Virus record (IMG/VR): IMGVR_UViG_3300021598_001330
Coordinates: 1-37,679 of that record
Strand: one strand, 5' to 3'
Length of the DNA stretch: 37,679 bases
DNA from: a virus
Every line of letters begins with the position of its first letter. The first letter of the stretch is position 1. The notes below the pieces were generated by a model. That model was not told the origin of the DNA, did not search any database, and worked only from the letters and a program-made list of their open reading frames with translations. A program made the translations under genes and the position numbers. Of this stretch, positions 29,382 to 35,693 are shown piece after piece.

Positions 29382-29484
29382 CTAAGATTATCACAATAAA
29401 ATATTCAATATAATCAATAACTTACTAATAATCACTATGCACCTCTGAGCGACATAATGGTTATTATAAATCATCAATATGGTA

Positions 29485-29643
29485 TTACTTTATTATTTTA
29501 AGGTAAACTAAATCATCTAGAGCAGTATAAGCGGTATTCAATATCGCAACATACTCTGGATGGTCTATATAAAACTCATCTTTTAATTGTGTAATATCAT
29601 TGCGAATGGCAACAATTTTAATATCTAAGGCATTATTCAGCAT
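29485..29643 (-). CDS. 52-residue small protein
   Basis: ATG 29643 to TAA 29485, overlapping the end of the upstream gene. Helical: NNALDIKIVAIRNDITQLKD, then YVAILNTAYTALDDLVYLKI. The ribosome site is weak, so it probably depends on coupling. Function unknown. Confidence 0.62.
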   Translation of the reverse strand: MLNNALDIKIVAIRNDITQLKDEFYIDHPEYVAILNTAYTALDDLVYLKIIK

Positions 29644-29890
29644 AAGCGTTACTCACAATAAGATTAACAGCATTAGCAAAATCATCAACATAATCAATTT
29701 GGTTGAATTCTTCATGCGATATATTTCCGAATTCTGCGCAATCTAACGAATATACTTCATAATCATTATCAGAGCGCTCTACAAAATACCCGAGCATATT
29801 CTCATTTAAATCATATACTTCATATTCATTTTCAGTACGGGACGCAAACGATTGCAATACTACATAATTATCAGTTTTTTCTATTAACAT
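29633..29890 (-). CDS. Acidic small protein, function unknown
   Basis: Eighty-five residues with an internal near-repeat: NEYEVYDLNENMLGYFV and NDYEVYSLDCAEFGNIS. The repeat and beta pattern suggest a duplicated small motif. AAGGA upstream. Unassigned. Confidence 0.7.
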   Translation of the reverse strand: MLIEKTDNYVVLQSFASRTENEYEVYDLNENMLGYFVERSDNDYEVYSLDCAEFGNISHEEFNQIDYVDDFANAVNLIVSNAYAE

Positions 29891-29938
29891 AATTTCCTTT
29901 TTAGTTTAATTGTTTATAAGTGGTAATAATACTTACTA

Positions 29939-29966
29939 ATATGCTCTGATACTCTCAAAGCATATT
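29939..29966 (-). other. Perfect 8-bp hairpin between small genes
   Basis: AATATGCT (29939-29946), 13-base loop, AGCATATT (29959-29966), in the 83-base gap between the genes at 29974 and 29890. No T run follows on the minus strand, so it may be a processing or operator site rather than a terminator. Confidence 0.4.
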
Positions 29967-29973
29967 ATAAACA

Positions 29974-30192
29974 TTATACTGCTAGTTTTGCAGTTAATTT
30001 GGCAAGTTTATCTTCTGCCGCTTTAATCTGCGCTAATACTTTTTCCTTCTTAGCATTTTCTTTTGCTACTTTAGAAAATACTTTTAATACTTTTTGCTCT
30101 TTTACTTCTTCTGAGATAATAGAGCGGATTGTTTTAACTAATGCTCTTTTATCTTTTAATGATAATGCTTGAATAGTGTCGATTAATAACAT
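29974..30192 (-). CDS. Coiled-coil small protein
   Basis: Seventy-two residues, highly charged and helical; residues 30-72 (AKENAKKEKVLAQIKAAEDK and onward) form a lysine-rich coiled coil. It could bind nucleic acid or act as an assembly partner. Function unknown. Confidence 0.68.
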   Translation of the reverse strand: MLLIDTIQALSLKDKRALVKTIRSIISEEVKEQKVLKVFSKVAKENAKKEKVLAQIKAAEDKLAKLTAKLAV

Positions 30193-30208
30193 ATAATTTC
30201 CTTTTAGT

Positions 30209-30556
30209 TTAAAGTGATACGATTTTGGTTAATGATACTGTAAATGGTTTATTACTATATTTTCTCGATTTTCTTGGTCGAGCAGTGATAATATGATTAC
30301 CACTATTGAGATACTCTAGAATATCTTGCTGAATTTGAATATCTGCTTTTAGTTTAGCATTTTCTACTGGTTTTGGATATTGTTTATTAGTAAATCGTTT
30401 AGCAATATCGTTACATATTTCATATTCAGTAGGTACATTATCAGCAGCAATTTTCTCAGCACGCTTAATGGACTTAATATCTTGATTAACGCAAGATAAT
30501 AATTGCTTTAATTCAGCGATACTCATATTGGATAATGCTTTAATATCGTTATTCAT
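30209..30556 (-). CDS. Basic helical protein, first gene after an early promoter
   Basis: A 115-residue protein with a helical N-terminus (SIAELKQLLSCVNQDIKSIKR) and a basic C-terminus (ITARPRKSRKYSNKPFTV). The design suggests a DNA- or RNA-binding early protein. It lies 66 bases downstream of the -10 box at 30622-30627. Confidence 0.68.
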   Translation of the reverse strand: MNNDIKALSNMSIAELKQLLSCVNQDIKSIKRAEKIAADNVPTEYEICNDIAKRFTNKQYPKPVENAKLKADIQIQQDILEYLNSGNHIITARPRKSRKYSNKPFTVSLTKIVSL

Positions 30557-30621
30557 AATAATAATATAATACTTTCAGATAATAATAAAGCGCAATATCG
30601 TTGCGCAGACTTGATTTTACT

Positions 30622-30649
30622 AGTATACACGAACCACCGAAATTGTCAA
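30622..30649 (-). promoter_or_regulatory. Sigma70-type promoter of the tiny-gene region
   Basis: Minus strand TTGACA (30649-30644), 16-base spacer, TATACT (30627-30622). It follows the G+C-rich island and is the first strong promoter for the run of small genes from 30556 downward. Confidence 0.82.
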
Positions 30650-30670
30650 CCGTTATTTTTTGATGCGGTA

Positions 30671-30900
30671 AGTGGTTGATTTTATTGAGGATAATACTGT
30701 AGCGGGGTGGTCAAGTATTATTGGGACGCTTCGGGACGCACGGCGAGGCGTACAGGGGATAAGGCAGGACGCATGGAAACCAGACAGGAGACGCAGAGGG
30801 GGTATAGAGCAGCTCAGAGAGGCGCTGAGAGAAAGCGCCGGCAAGCAGTTGATCCGTATAGGTAAAAAAAAGTCCGTACCAGGTCAAACACTTTAAATCC
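30671..30900. other. G+C-rich island of unlike composition
   Basis: About 230 bases that are visibly richer in G+C than anything else in the window and purine-rich on the plus strand. It contains GGCGCT/AGCGCC and CTCAG/CTGAG hairpins. It lies between the end of the LpxH-like gene and the promoter at 30622. Possible plus-strand frames are given separately. Composition suggests recent acquisition or a functional structured RNA; nothing recognisable is present. Confidence 0.55.
30707..30865 (+). CDS. Possible 52-residue Arg-rich ORF in the G+C-rich island
   Basis: A GTG-started plus-strand frame: VVKYYWDASGRTARRTGDK, then METRQETQRGYRAAQRGAER and a basic end with VDPYR. The purine-rich strand bias favours plus-strand coding, as for the other genes here, but there is no well-placed ribosome site. 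A second plus frame (30672-30896) is also open. Treat as tentative. Confidence 0.3.
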   Translation: MVKYYWDASGRTARRTGDKAGRMETRQETQRGYRAAQRGAERKRRQAVDPYR

Positions 30901-30914
30901 AAAAAGTTTTTTTT
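30890..30914 (+). terminator. Possible weak plus-strand terminator
   Basis: ACTTT (30890-30894), loop, AAAGT (30903-30907), then eight T. A short A+T-rich stem with a good T run, at the end of the G+C-rich island. It would fit a plus-strand transcript there. Confidence 0.35.
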
Positions 30915-30915
30915 A

Positions 30916-30956
30916 GGCCGGAATCAGTATTTCGAAATTTTTTTCCAGGACCGGCC
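30916..30956. repeat. GGCCGG/CCGGCC inverted repeat around a T-rich loop
   Basis: GGCCGG (30916-30921) and CCGGCC (30951-30956) flank a loop that contains the palindrome ATTTCGAAAT. It sits 9 bases after the stop of the LpxH-like gene. Large loop and no T run on the minus side make it a poor terminator; it may be a recombination or RNA-processing site. Confidence 0.4.
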
Positions 30957-30964
30957 AAGAAGGA

Positions 30965-31720
30965 TTACGATGCGTCCTGTTCTTTAGTCCAATGGATAAT
31001 CTCCCATGTTCCGTCATGGTGTTCTACCAGAGCGGTACAGGATTCTACCCAATCACCGTCATTCATATAGAGAATGCCGTCTATCTCTTTTATCTCAGCA
31101 TGGTGTATATGTCCACAGATAACTCCGTCAAAGCCACGTTTCTTACAGTATTCAGAGATATTCTTCTCAAAGCCTAACAGAAAGTCTACGGAGGATTTTA
31201 CTTTATATTTGAGGTACTTACTCAATGACCAATAACCTAATCCAAAGCGTCTACGAAAAGAATTGAATTTCGAGTTCCATCCGAGTATCATATCATACAG
31301 TTTATCACCAAGGAAAGTCAACCACGGAGCCAACTTAGAGATACCATCAAATAGGTCGCCATGAGTAACAAGAAAGCGTTTACCATTGGCATCGATATGT
31401 TCAGTTTGATTGTGTATCTCTATGGTACCAAAAGAGAATCCATAGGGTATCATAGGTCGTAGAAATTCATCGTGGTTACCAGCAACATAGATTACTCTGG
31501 TACCTCTCTTTGCATGACCAAGGATTCTACGAACTACATTGGAATGAGATTGTTGCCACCGCCATTTGTTTTGAGTAATCTTCCAAGCATCAATGATATC
31601 ACCAATAAGGTAGAGAGTATCACAGGTATTATGTTTAAGAAAATTATTCAGTTTATCGGCCTGACAATCTCTGGTACCTAAATGTACATCTGAGATAAAG
31701 ATACTACGATAGGTTTTCAT
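30965..31720 (-). CDS. LpxH-like metallophosphoesterase
   Basis: About 251 residues from ATG 31720 (MKTYRSIFISDVHLGT). Metal-binding motifs appear in order: SDVHLG, GDIIDAW, AGNHDE, VTHGDLFD and CGHIHHAE, the full calcineurin-like set, with the WRWQQSH region and size of UDP-2,3-diacylglucosamine pyrophosphohydrolase relatives. In bacteria LpxH-type enzymes act in lipid A synthesis; in a phage it could alter lipid A or act on another phosphoester. Assignment to the exact reaction is uncertain. An in-frame start at 31789 would overlap the upstream gene heavily. Confidence 0.82.
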   Translation of the reverse strand: MKTYRSIFISDVHLGTRDCQADKLNNFLKHNTCDTLYLIGDIIDAWKITQNKWRWQQSHSNVVRRILGHAKRGTRVIYVAGNHDEFLRPMIPYGFSFGTIEIHNQTEHIDANGKRFLVTHGDLFDGISKLAPWLTFLGDKLYDMILGWNSKFNSFRRRFGLGYWSLSKYLKYKVKSSVDFLLGFEKNISEYCKKRGFDGVICGHIHHAEIKEIDGILYMNDGDWVESCTALVEHHDGTWEIIHWTKEQDAS

Positions 31721-31886
31721 CGTGTTGGATGATCCATTGGAGGGCTTCGGTAAGGTTTGAGTAGATTGGAGAGGCAGATTTTTCTTCATTAGTGTACCAT
31801 TGGTAGAGAGTGGTTTCTCCGATCCGCCACCGATTATTTTCTACGTCCCACTTAGCGGTTCTATTGTATGTCTTATTTAGAACCAT
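31704..31886 (-). CDS. Small protein, function unknown
   Basis: Sixty residues: NKTYNRTAKWDVENNRWRIG, then SNLTEALQWIIQHDENLS. Beta start and helical end. It ends inside the LpxH-like start and begins 3 bases after the DUF2452 gene. Unassigned. Confidence 0.65.
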   Translation of the reverse strand: MVLNKTYNRTAKWDVENNRWRIGETTLYQWYTNEEKSASPIYSNLTEALQWIIQHDENLS

Positions 31887-31889
31887 ACT

Positions 31890-32369
31890 CTATTGTATCT
31901 CCATCCATGTGTGGTCACCCATATACTTCACCTGTGTCTGATATTCATAATCTTCAGGAGCACCACTTGACCAATCCTTTGGACCATTCTGTGTTAAGAG
32001 TATATGTTGTTTTCTCTTATCCCATACTAACCAATATACATGACCCATGACTGGAGAAAACTGGTACACAGCGGCATGAACAGCATCCGTGACATTCAAT
32101 CTGCGTTTAATATCATCAGCCTGTTTTTGTAATACAGAAACCAGTTCCATAATTCTATCATATTCTTGCTGGGCATACATCCTAGCATGATTAATCATTA
32201 TGTCTTTTTGCTGAGTTACAGGTACCAGTTCAAATTTAACTGCGCCTGCCTCTGTGGGATATTCTGATATATTCCTGTTAAGGAAAGGTACCAGAGTTCC
32301 ACCTATCTCCGCATCGAAACTATGTCTGCCTTTGGCTAGATTCGATTTTTTACCTGGTTTTCCAGTCAT
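31890..32369 (-). CDS. DUF2452 protein
   Basis: A 159-residue protein. The core MINHARMYAQQEYDRIMELV, LQKQADDIKRRL, VYQFSPVMGHVYWLVWDK and LTQNGPKDW fits the DUF2452 pattern (helix with repeated Gln, then a beta sheet with HVYW). The family is found in bacteria and T4-like marine phages; its role is unknown. One-base overlap with the membrane protein gene upstream. Confidence 0.8.
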   Translation of the reverse strand: MTGKPGKKSNLAKGRHSFDAEIGGTLVPFLNRNISEYPTEAGAVKFELVPVTQQKDIMINHARMYAQQEYDRIMELVSVLQKQADDIKRRLNVTDAVHAAVYQFSPVMGHVYWLVWDKRKQHILLTQNGPKDWSSGAPEDYEYQTQVKYMGDHTWMEIQ

Positions 32370-32569
32370 TAAAGAGTGATTATCTTAGAAGCTTCAGGTT
32401 GTTTTGGTTCTTTCGGAGTCCATTCTTTCCAACGAATAAAGAAAAAGAGAGTGGCCACTAAGGTCCACGGAGACCAATCTTCTTTTGTAATGAGATAGAT
32501 TGTTCCGCCGAGCATAGAAGTATTCCACATAAACGTGAAGAATAATCCGAGAATGTTATAGAATATCAT
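32369..32569 (-). CDS. Small membrane protein
   Basis: Sixty-six residues with two hydrophobic stretches (FYNILGLFFTFMWNTSMLGG and PWTLVATLFFFIRW) and a Lys/Pro-rich cytoplasmic-type tail. Coupled by overlaps to its neighbours. Function unknown. Confidence 0.68.
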   Translation of the reverse strand: MIFYNILGLFFTFMWNTSMLGGTIYLITKEDWSPWTLVATLFFFIRWKEWTPKEPKQPEASKIITL

Positions 32570-32781
32570 TTAATAAAAATAGTGATTTGTAAATCTTTAA
32601 ATCGGTTACCATAATAGTCTGTGCAAGTCCACAGATCCTCAGAGGAACCCTTTTGAGGCCGACAAGTAATCGTATCCTCGGTTATTGTGGGAATATAACG
32701 GCTAATAGCTCCGGAAGCGCTGGCAAAAACCAGAAGCGTGAGAGCGGTTAGGATGGTAAGTTTCGTTTTTACGTTTCGCAT
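32566..32781 (-). CDS. Small secreted protein
   Basis: Seventy-one residues with a signal peptide (NVKTKLTILTALTLLVFASASG) and a mature part of about 48 residues with two cysteines (ITCRPQ, WTCTDYYG) that could form a disulphide in the periplasm. Function unknown. Confidence 0.72.
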   Translation of the reverse strand: MRNVKTKLTILTALTLLVFASASGAISRYIPTITEDTITCRPQKGSSEDLWTCTDYYGNRFKDLQITIFIK

Positions 32782-32783
32782 TT

Positions 32784-32969
32784 TTATTCTTCAGTTTTGA
32801 AATCTGGCACTTCGTGTTCTTCTAAAATATCTTCTTCTTTAAATGGCCATGCAGAGGAAGTTTCTTCCCAATCCAATGGTAATTCCATTTGGTCTTTGTT
32901 TTGAAGGTCATTCATAATTTTTTGGCGCTTCTCTGCTTCTTCTCTATCTTCACTAGTAAATGTGGTCAT
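32784..32969 (-). CDS. Small acidic protein
   Basis: Sixty-one residues, Glu-rich, helical start (SEDREEAEKRQKIMNDLQNK) and acidic tail (EEDILEEHEVPDFKTEE). A reasonable GGAG site lies upstream. Function unknown. Confidence 0.65.
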   Translation of the reverse strand: MTTFTSEDREEAEKRQKIMNDLQNKDQMELPLDWEETSSAWPFKEEDILEEHEVPDFKTEE

Positions 32970-32998
32970 GTCATTCTCCTGTCATACTTATTGTCCTA

Positions 32999-33010
32999 TA
33001 TACTAGTATA
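32999..33010. promoter_or_regulatory. Palindromic TATACTAGTATA between diverging genes
   Basis: The 12-base palindrome contains a TATACT -10-like box on each strand and lies in the 76-base gap between the minus-strand acidic protein (start 32969) and the plus-strand 37-residue gene (start 33046). The -35 boxes are weak on both sides. It could be a back-to-back promoter or an operator. Confidence 0.4.
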
Positions 33011-33045
33011 AACACTAATAGTGAAACTACTAATAAGGAATTAAA

Positions 33046-33159
33046 ATGAAACTACTTAAATCTATCTACTTTTTTCTCTGTGTAATTGGTCAAGCCAAGT
33101 ATGCCGCTAACTTAGCTCGCAATGGTAAAATCAAAGAATCACAAGCCTTGTATCGTTAA
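33046..33159 (+). CDS. 37-residue small protein on the opposite strand
   Basis: ATG 33046 to TAA 33157-33159, with AATAAGGA upstream. MKLLKSIYFFLCVIGQAKYA, then ANLARNGKIKESQALYR. This layout (hydrophobic start, then AxxLARNGxxxEAxALY) is a type I associate with many phages. It is the only confident plus-strand gene after 3 kb. It overlaps the end of the next minus gene by 4 bases. Confidence 0.75.
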   Translation: MKLLKSIYFFLCVIGQAKYAANLARNGKIKESQALYR

Positions 33160-33341
33160 TCATTAACTTCAACTGACCACTTTTCATTCTTGACCTGAAT
33201 TTCTTTAATTCGTTGAAGTAATACACCTGCTGCCGTATTAAAATGACCTGTACCTTCTGCGTGCGGGTCGTGTAAACTCAACAGGTGTTCACGTTCTTTT
33301 CTTAATACGGCAATATACATCTCATCATAAGTGGTTACCAT
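33156..33341 (-). CDS. Small protein, function unknown
   Basis: Sixty-one residues: TYDEMYIAVLRKEREHLLSLH, GHFNTAAGVLLQRIKEIQVK. Helical and charged. Lies just after the GroES-like gene. Unassigned. Confidence 0.65.
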   Translation of the reverse strand: MVTTYDEMYIAVLRKEREHLLSLHDPHAEGTGHFNTAAGVLLQRIKEIQVKNEKWSVEVND

Positions 33342-33343
33342 AA

Positions 33344-33610
33344 TTACTCCTCAACAATCATTACGACTTCTTCCTCTTTAACAAGGAAGTAATCTTCTTT
33401 TTCAAATTTTGTAGGTTCTGCAGCATTCCAATTAGGAATAATACTATCACCAACTTTAACGTATTCTACAGCAGGACCAACAGCCAGCACTTTTGCTCGC
33501 TGGGCTTCGTGTTGGTCTTTTGTAGTCAAAACGATACCAGAATTTAGTACTTGTTCTTTTTCCATATTCTCCAATTGAATGAGAATTTTAGTCTTTATAG
33601 GTTGTAACAC
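33344..33610 (-). CDS. GroES-like co-chaperonin
   Basis: About 88 residues from GTG 33610, where AAAGGA lies 7 bases upstream; ATG starts at 33625 and 33634 are possible. LQPIKTKILIQLENM matches the GroES start, QVLNSGIVLTTKDQ the mobile loop, AKVLAVGPAVEYVKVGDSIIPNW the GxGxxxxxGD core, and YFLVKEEEVVMIVEE the end. Phages supply their own co-chaperonin (as T4 gp31 does) so host GroEL can fold the capsid protein. Loop length is shorter than in gp31. Confidence 0.85.
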   Translation of the reverse strand: MLQPIKTKILIQLENMEKEQVLNSGIVLTTKDQHEAQRAKVLAVGPAVEYVKVGDSIIPNWNAAEPTKFEKEDYFLVKEEEVVMIVEE

Positions 33611-33809
33611 GGACAGTCCTTTCATTTGGGTCACGACATTTTTTTATCACTTCAGGTGGAACATCTGGATGCCAACCAGCAATTAACTTATCACAATTAT
33701 AACGGACTATGTGTGGTTTGTCAAACTCTTTATGGTAATCATCATCATTCATAAGTGCATAAACACCTACTAGGAAGATAATCATTCCGGTAAATTTAAG
33801 GGTTTCCAT
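33588..33809 (-). CDS. Small membrane-anchored protein
   Basis: About 73 residues from ATG 33809 (METLKFTGMIIFLVGVYALM: one membrane helix), then a polar part with two cysteines (RYNCDKLIAGWHPD, KKCRDPNERT). An upstream ATG at 33872 falls within the epimerase. The mature part is probably periplasmic. Function unknown. Confidence 0.66.
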   Translation of the reverse strand: METLKFTGMIIFLVGVYALMNDDDYHKEFDKPHIVRYNCDKLIAGWHPDVPPEVIKKCRDPNERTVRVTTYKD

Positions 33810-34633
33810 TTTAGCATTTCTTCGTAAGTATAGTTTCTTTTCATAAACGGCGACGGGTTCTCTAAGTAACAAGATTCCAAATCACCAGGCCGTCTTGGTG
33901 CATATTCAACTTGACAATTTACTTTGTTCACTTTGATAAAAGTTTGGACAATCTCTTTGACCGTTCTTGTATCATTGTATGCCAAGTTTTCAAAACGACT
34001 TTTAGATGGATTATCAATAGCTTCTATCAAAGCACGGCAAACATCCATTACATGAACATACTCACGAACTGCTGTACCATCTTTTGTGTCGTAATCATCA
34101 CCATATATAGTAATTTTACCTGTTTCTATTGCTTGTACTAAATTATAAAATAGTCCATCGGGATTAGTAGGTTCAAAACCATCAGAACCAATTACATTGT
34201 AGAATCGAAAGATAGTACAATTTGGTTCTTGTTCAATTAACATCTGCTCTGCCACTCTTTTTGAGATAGCATAAGGAGATGCCATACCTTCAGCCGCACC
34301 AGTTGAGGCAAAAATAAACTTCTTATGTGATACAATATTCCTCAACCAATTTGTACCATTGATATTTGTATTATAGTAAGCAGTAGGATATTCTACTGAT
34401 TGTCCTACTTGCACTAAAGCTGCCAAGTGGATAATTGTATCATAATCATTATACATAACACCAGAACTTTTAATGTCCTGAGGTTTTCTTAAATCTACCT
34501 TAAACTTATAAGCACCAGGTTCTTCAATATATGAATCTAATTTGTGTACATCAAAATCACGTTGTTCTAAAAGCGAACAAAGGTGTTGTCCGATATATCC
34601 TTCGGATCCAGTTACTAATATTTTTTTTGTCAT
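33782..34633 (-). CDS. NAD-dependent sugar-nucleotide epimerase (GalE-like extended SDR)
   Basis: A 283-residue extended SDR. GSEGYIGQHL (8-17) is the NAD-binding motif, DTIIHLAALVQVGQSVEYP the second dinucleotide segment, FASTGAAEG the serine/threonine strand, YAISK the catalytic Tyr-x3-Lys, and RFYNVIGSDG plus YGDDYDTKDGTAVREYVHVMDVC the substrate part typical of UDP-glucose 4-epimerases. It could supply sugars for DNA or surface glycan modification. No glycosyltransferase is seen nearby. Confidence 0.87.
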   Translation of the reverse strand: MTKKILVTGSEGYIGQHLCSLLEQRDFDVHKLDSYIEEPGAYKFKVDLRKPQDIKSSGVMYNDYDTIIHLAALVQVGQSVEYPTAYYNTNINGTNWLRNIVSHKKFIFASTGAAEGMASPYAISKRVAEQMLIEQEPNCTIFRFYNVIGSDGFEPTNPDGLFYNLVQAIETGKITIYGDDYDTKDGTAVREYVHVMDVCRALIEAIDNPSKSRFENLAYNDTRTVKEIVQTFIKVNKVNCQVEYAPRRPGDLESCYLENPSPFMKRNYTYEEMLKWKPLNLPE

Positions 34634-34752
34634 TGAGGTAACTGCGATTTAAAATGATTAATCAATTCATCTAATAAAATTCTAGCTTGTGAATCTTGTT
34701 TGGTCCACATTTTGATTGTATGTAACCGGTTTATTAATTCTTTAATTTCCAT
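34630..34752 (-). CDS. 40-residue small protein
   Basis: ATG 34752 to TGA 34630, one amphipathic helical stretch (EIKELINRLHTIKMWTKQDS, RILLDELINHF). TAATG coupling upstream and ATGA coupling to the epimerase support it. Function unknown. Confidence 0.68.
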   Translation of the reverse strand: MEIKELINRLHTIKMWTKQDSQARILLDELINHFKSQLPQ

Positions 34753-35027
34753 TATTTAAAAATGCTTGACCAAGTTTCCAACTTTATCCTTTTGTGTTCC
34801 ATTGCTGCAACCATGGCTTCTTCATCAATAACACCTTGTTCTACCAAAATACCAATCATACAAAGTAATTGTCCCATTTCCATTGTCAAACACTCTTTAG
34901 TAGAAGCAGAATCTTCAGTTGGATAACAAGAATCAAAACCAAATCTCATTACCTTAGAAACTGCCTGAATAACTTCGGCACATTCCTCTTGAGTTATAAT
35001 TAATGTTTCTTTAATTTTATCGTTCAT
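34752..35027 (-). CDS. MazG-like nucleotide pyrophosphohydrolase-type protein
   Basis: About 91 residues from ATG 35027. Helix QEECAEVIQAVSKVMRFG carries the ExxE metal site and TKECLTMEMGQLLCMIGIL the second ExxxxEMGQL helix of all-alpha NTP pyrophosphatases. Family members hydrolyse (d)NTPs or related nucleotides; in marine phages MazG-like proteins may affect host nucleotide or ppGpp pools. Substrate unknown. Confidence 0.72.
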   Translation of the reverse strand: MNDKIKETLIITQEECAEVIQAVSKVMRFGFDSCYPTEDSASTKECLTMEMGQLLCMIGILVEQGVIDEEAMVAAMEHKRIKLETWSSIFK

Positions 35028-35283
35028 TTGGATCTTCAATAAATTTAATTACAGGCATATATTCTTCCACTTTTTTAAGTGCTGCCAATTTCGTGGAAGC
35101 AATTACTTTGCAAGTATATAAGCCATCTTTCATACTAATTGTAAACGGTACAACGCCGTTAATAAACCATTCTTCTTGCACATAACACTTGATGTGCCAT
35201 TCTCTGGCATCAAGGCAACGTTTAATCATTTCATCAGCAATCTTCTTAGGATTAAACTCATCTTCAGCAACCATATTAGACAT
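35017..35283 (-). CDS. Small protein, function unknown
   Basis: Eighty-eight residues: helical start (PKKIADEMIKRCLDAREWHI), then beta strands (VPFTISMKDGLYTCKVIAST). An alpha/beta fold. Overlaps its neighbours by 8-11 bases. Unassigned. Confidence 0.66.
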   Translation of the reverse strand: MSNMVAEDEFNPKKIADEMIKRCLDAREWHIKCYVQEEWFINGVVPFTISMKDGLYTCKVIASTKLAALKKVEEYMPVIKFIEDPNER

Positions 35284-35488
35284 TGTTCCATTTCTCCACT
35301 AAAAAACTTGGCCCCTTCTTTTCTTCGGCCAAAACATAATCTTCTGCCAAATCTTCAGCTTTTTGATAATCAGCAGTAACTTCTTTTTTAATTACCTTGT
35401 CATTCAGATAATATACAATAGTATAATTATACTCCGACCTTTCTACAATGGCTTTCTTATCGCCATTCATAAATTTAGATAGTTCCAT
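35276..35488 (-). CDS. Small protein, function unknown
   Basis: About 70 residues from ATG 35488 (a GTG at 35497 is possible). ELSKFMNGDKKAIVERSEYN, then TIVYYLNDKVIKKEVTADYQ and a helix. Beta-hairpin-helix layout shared with the next gene, so they may be distant paralogs. Confidence 0.64.
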   Translation of the reverse strand: MELSKFMNGDKKAIVERSEYNYTIVYYLNDKVIKKEVTADYQKAEDLAEDYVLAEEKKGPSFLVEKWNNV

Positions 35489-35693
35489 TTTGCTCACTCA
35501 ATAAGGTAGGTTTAGAATTTTTGTTTGTATAGTCTGCTGCAAACTGAGTTGCTTCAGATTCCGTCATAAACACTTTACTGAAAGAAGCTGGTGCTTCGGA
35601 TGTTCCATAATTTACTTTCCAAAAGCCTTCGCCTTCATAAATCACGGCCATAATTTTACCAGCTTCACCAACAAAAGTTGCTATATCTTTCAT
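35475..35693 (-). CDS. Small protein, function unknown
   Basis: Seventy-two residues: ATFVGEAGKIMAVIYEGEGF, then FSKVFMTESEATQFAADYTN. Same strand-strand-helix pattern as its neighbour. 4-base overlap with the VWA gene. Confidence 0.64.
   Translation of the reverse strand: MKDIATFVGEAGKIMAVIYEGEGFWKVNYGTSEAPASFSKVFMTESEATQFAADYTNKNSKPTLLSEQNGTI

Noticed and set aside
30711-30902. Minus-strand frames across the G+C-rich island
   Set aside because: No ribosome site, Pro/Ser/Leu-rich composition and strand bias opposite to that of real genes here.
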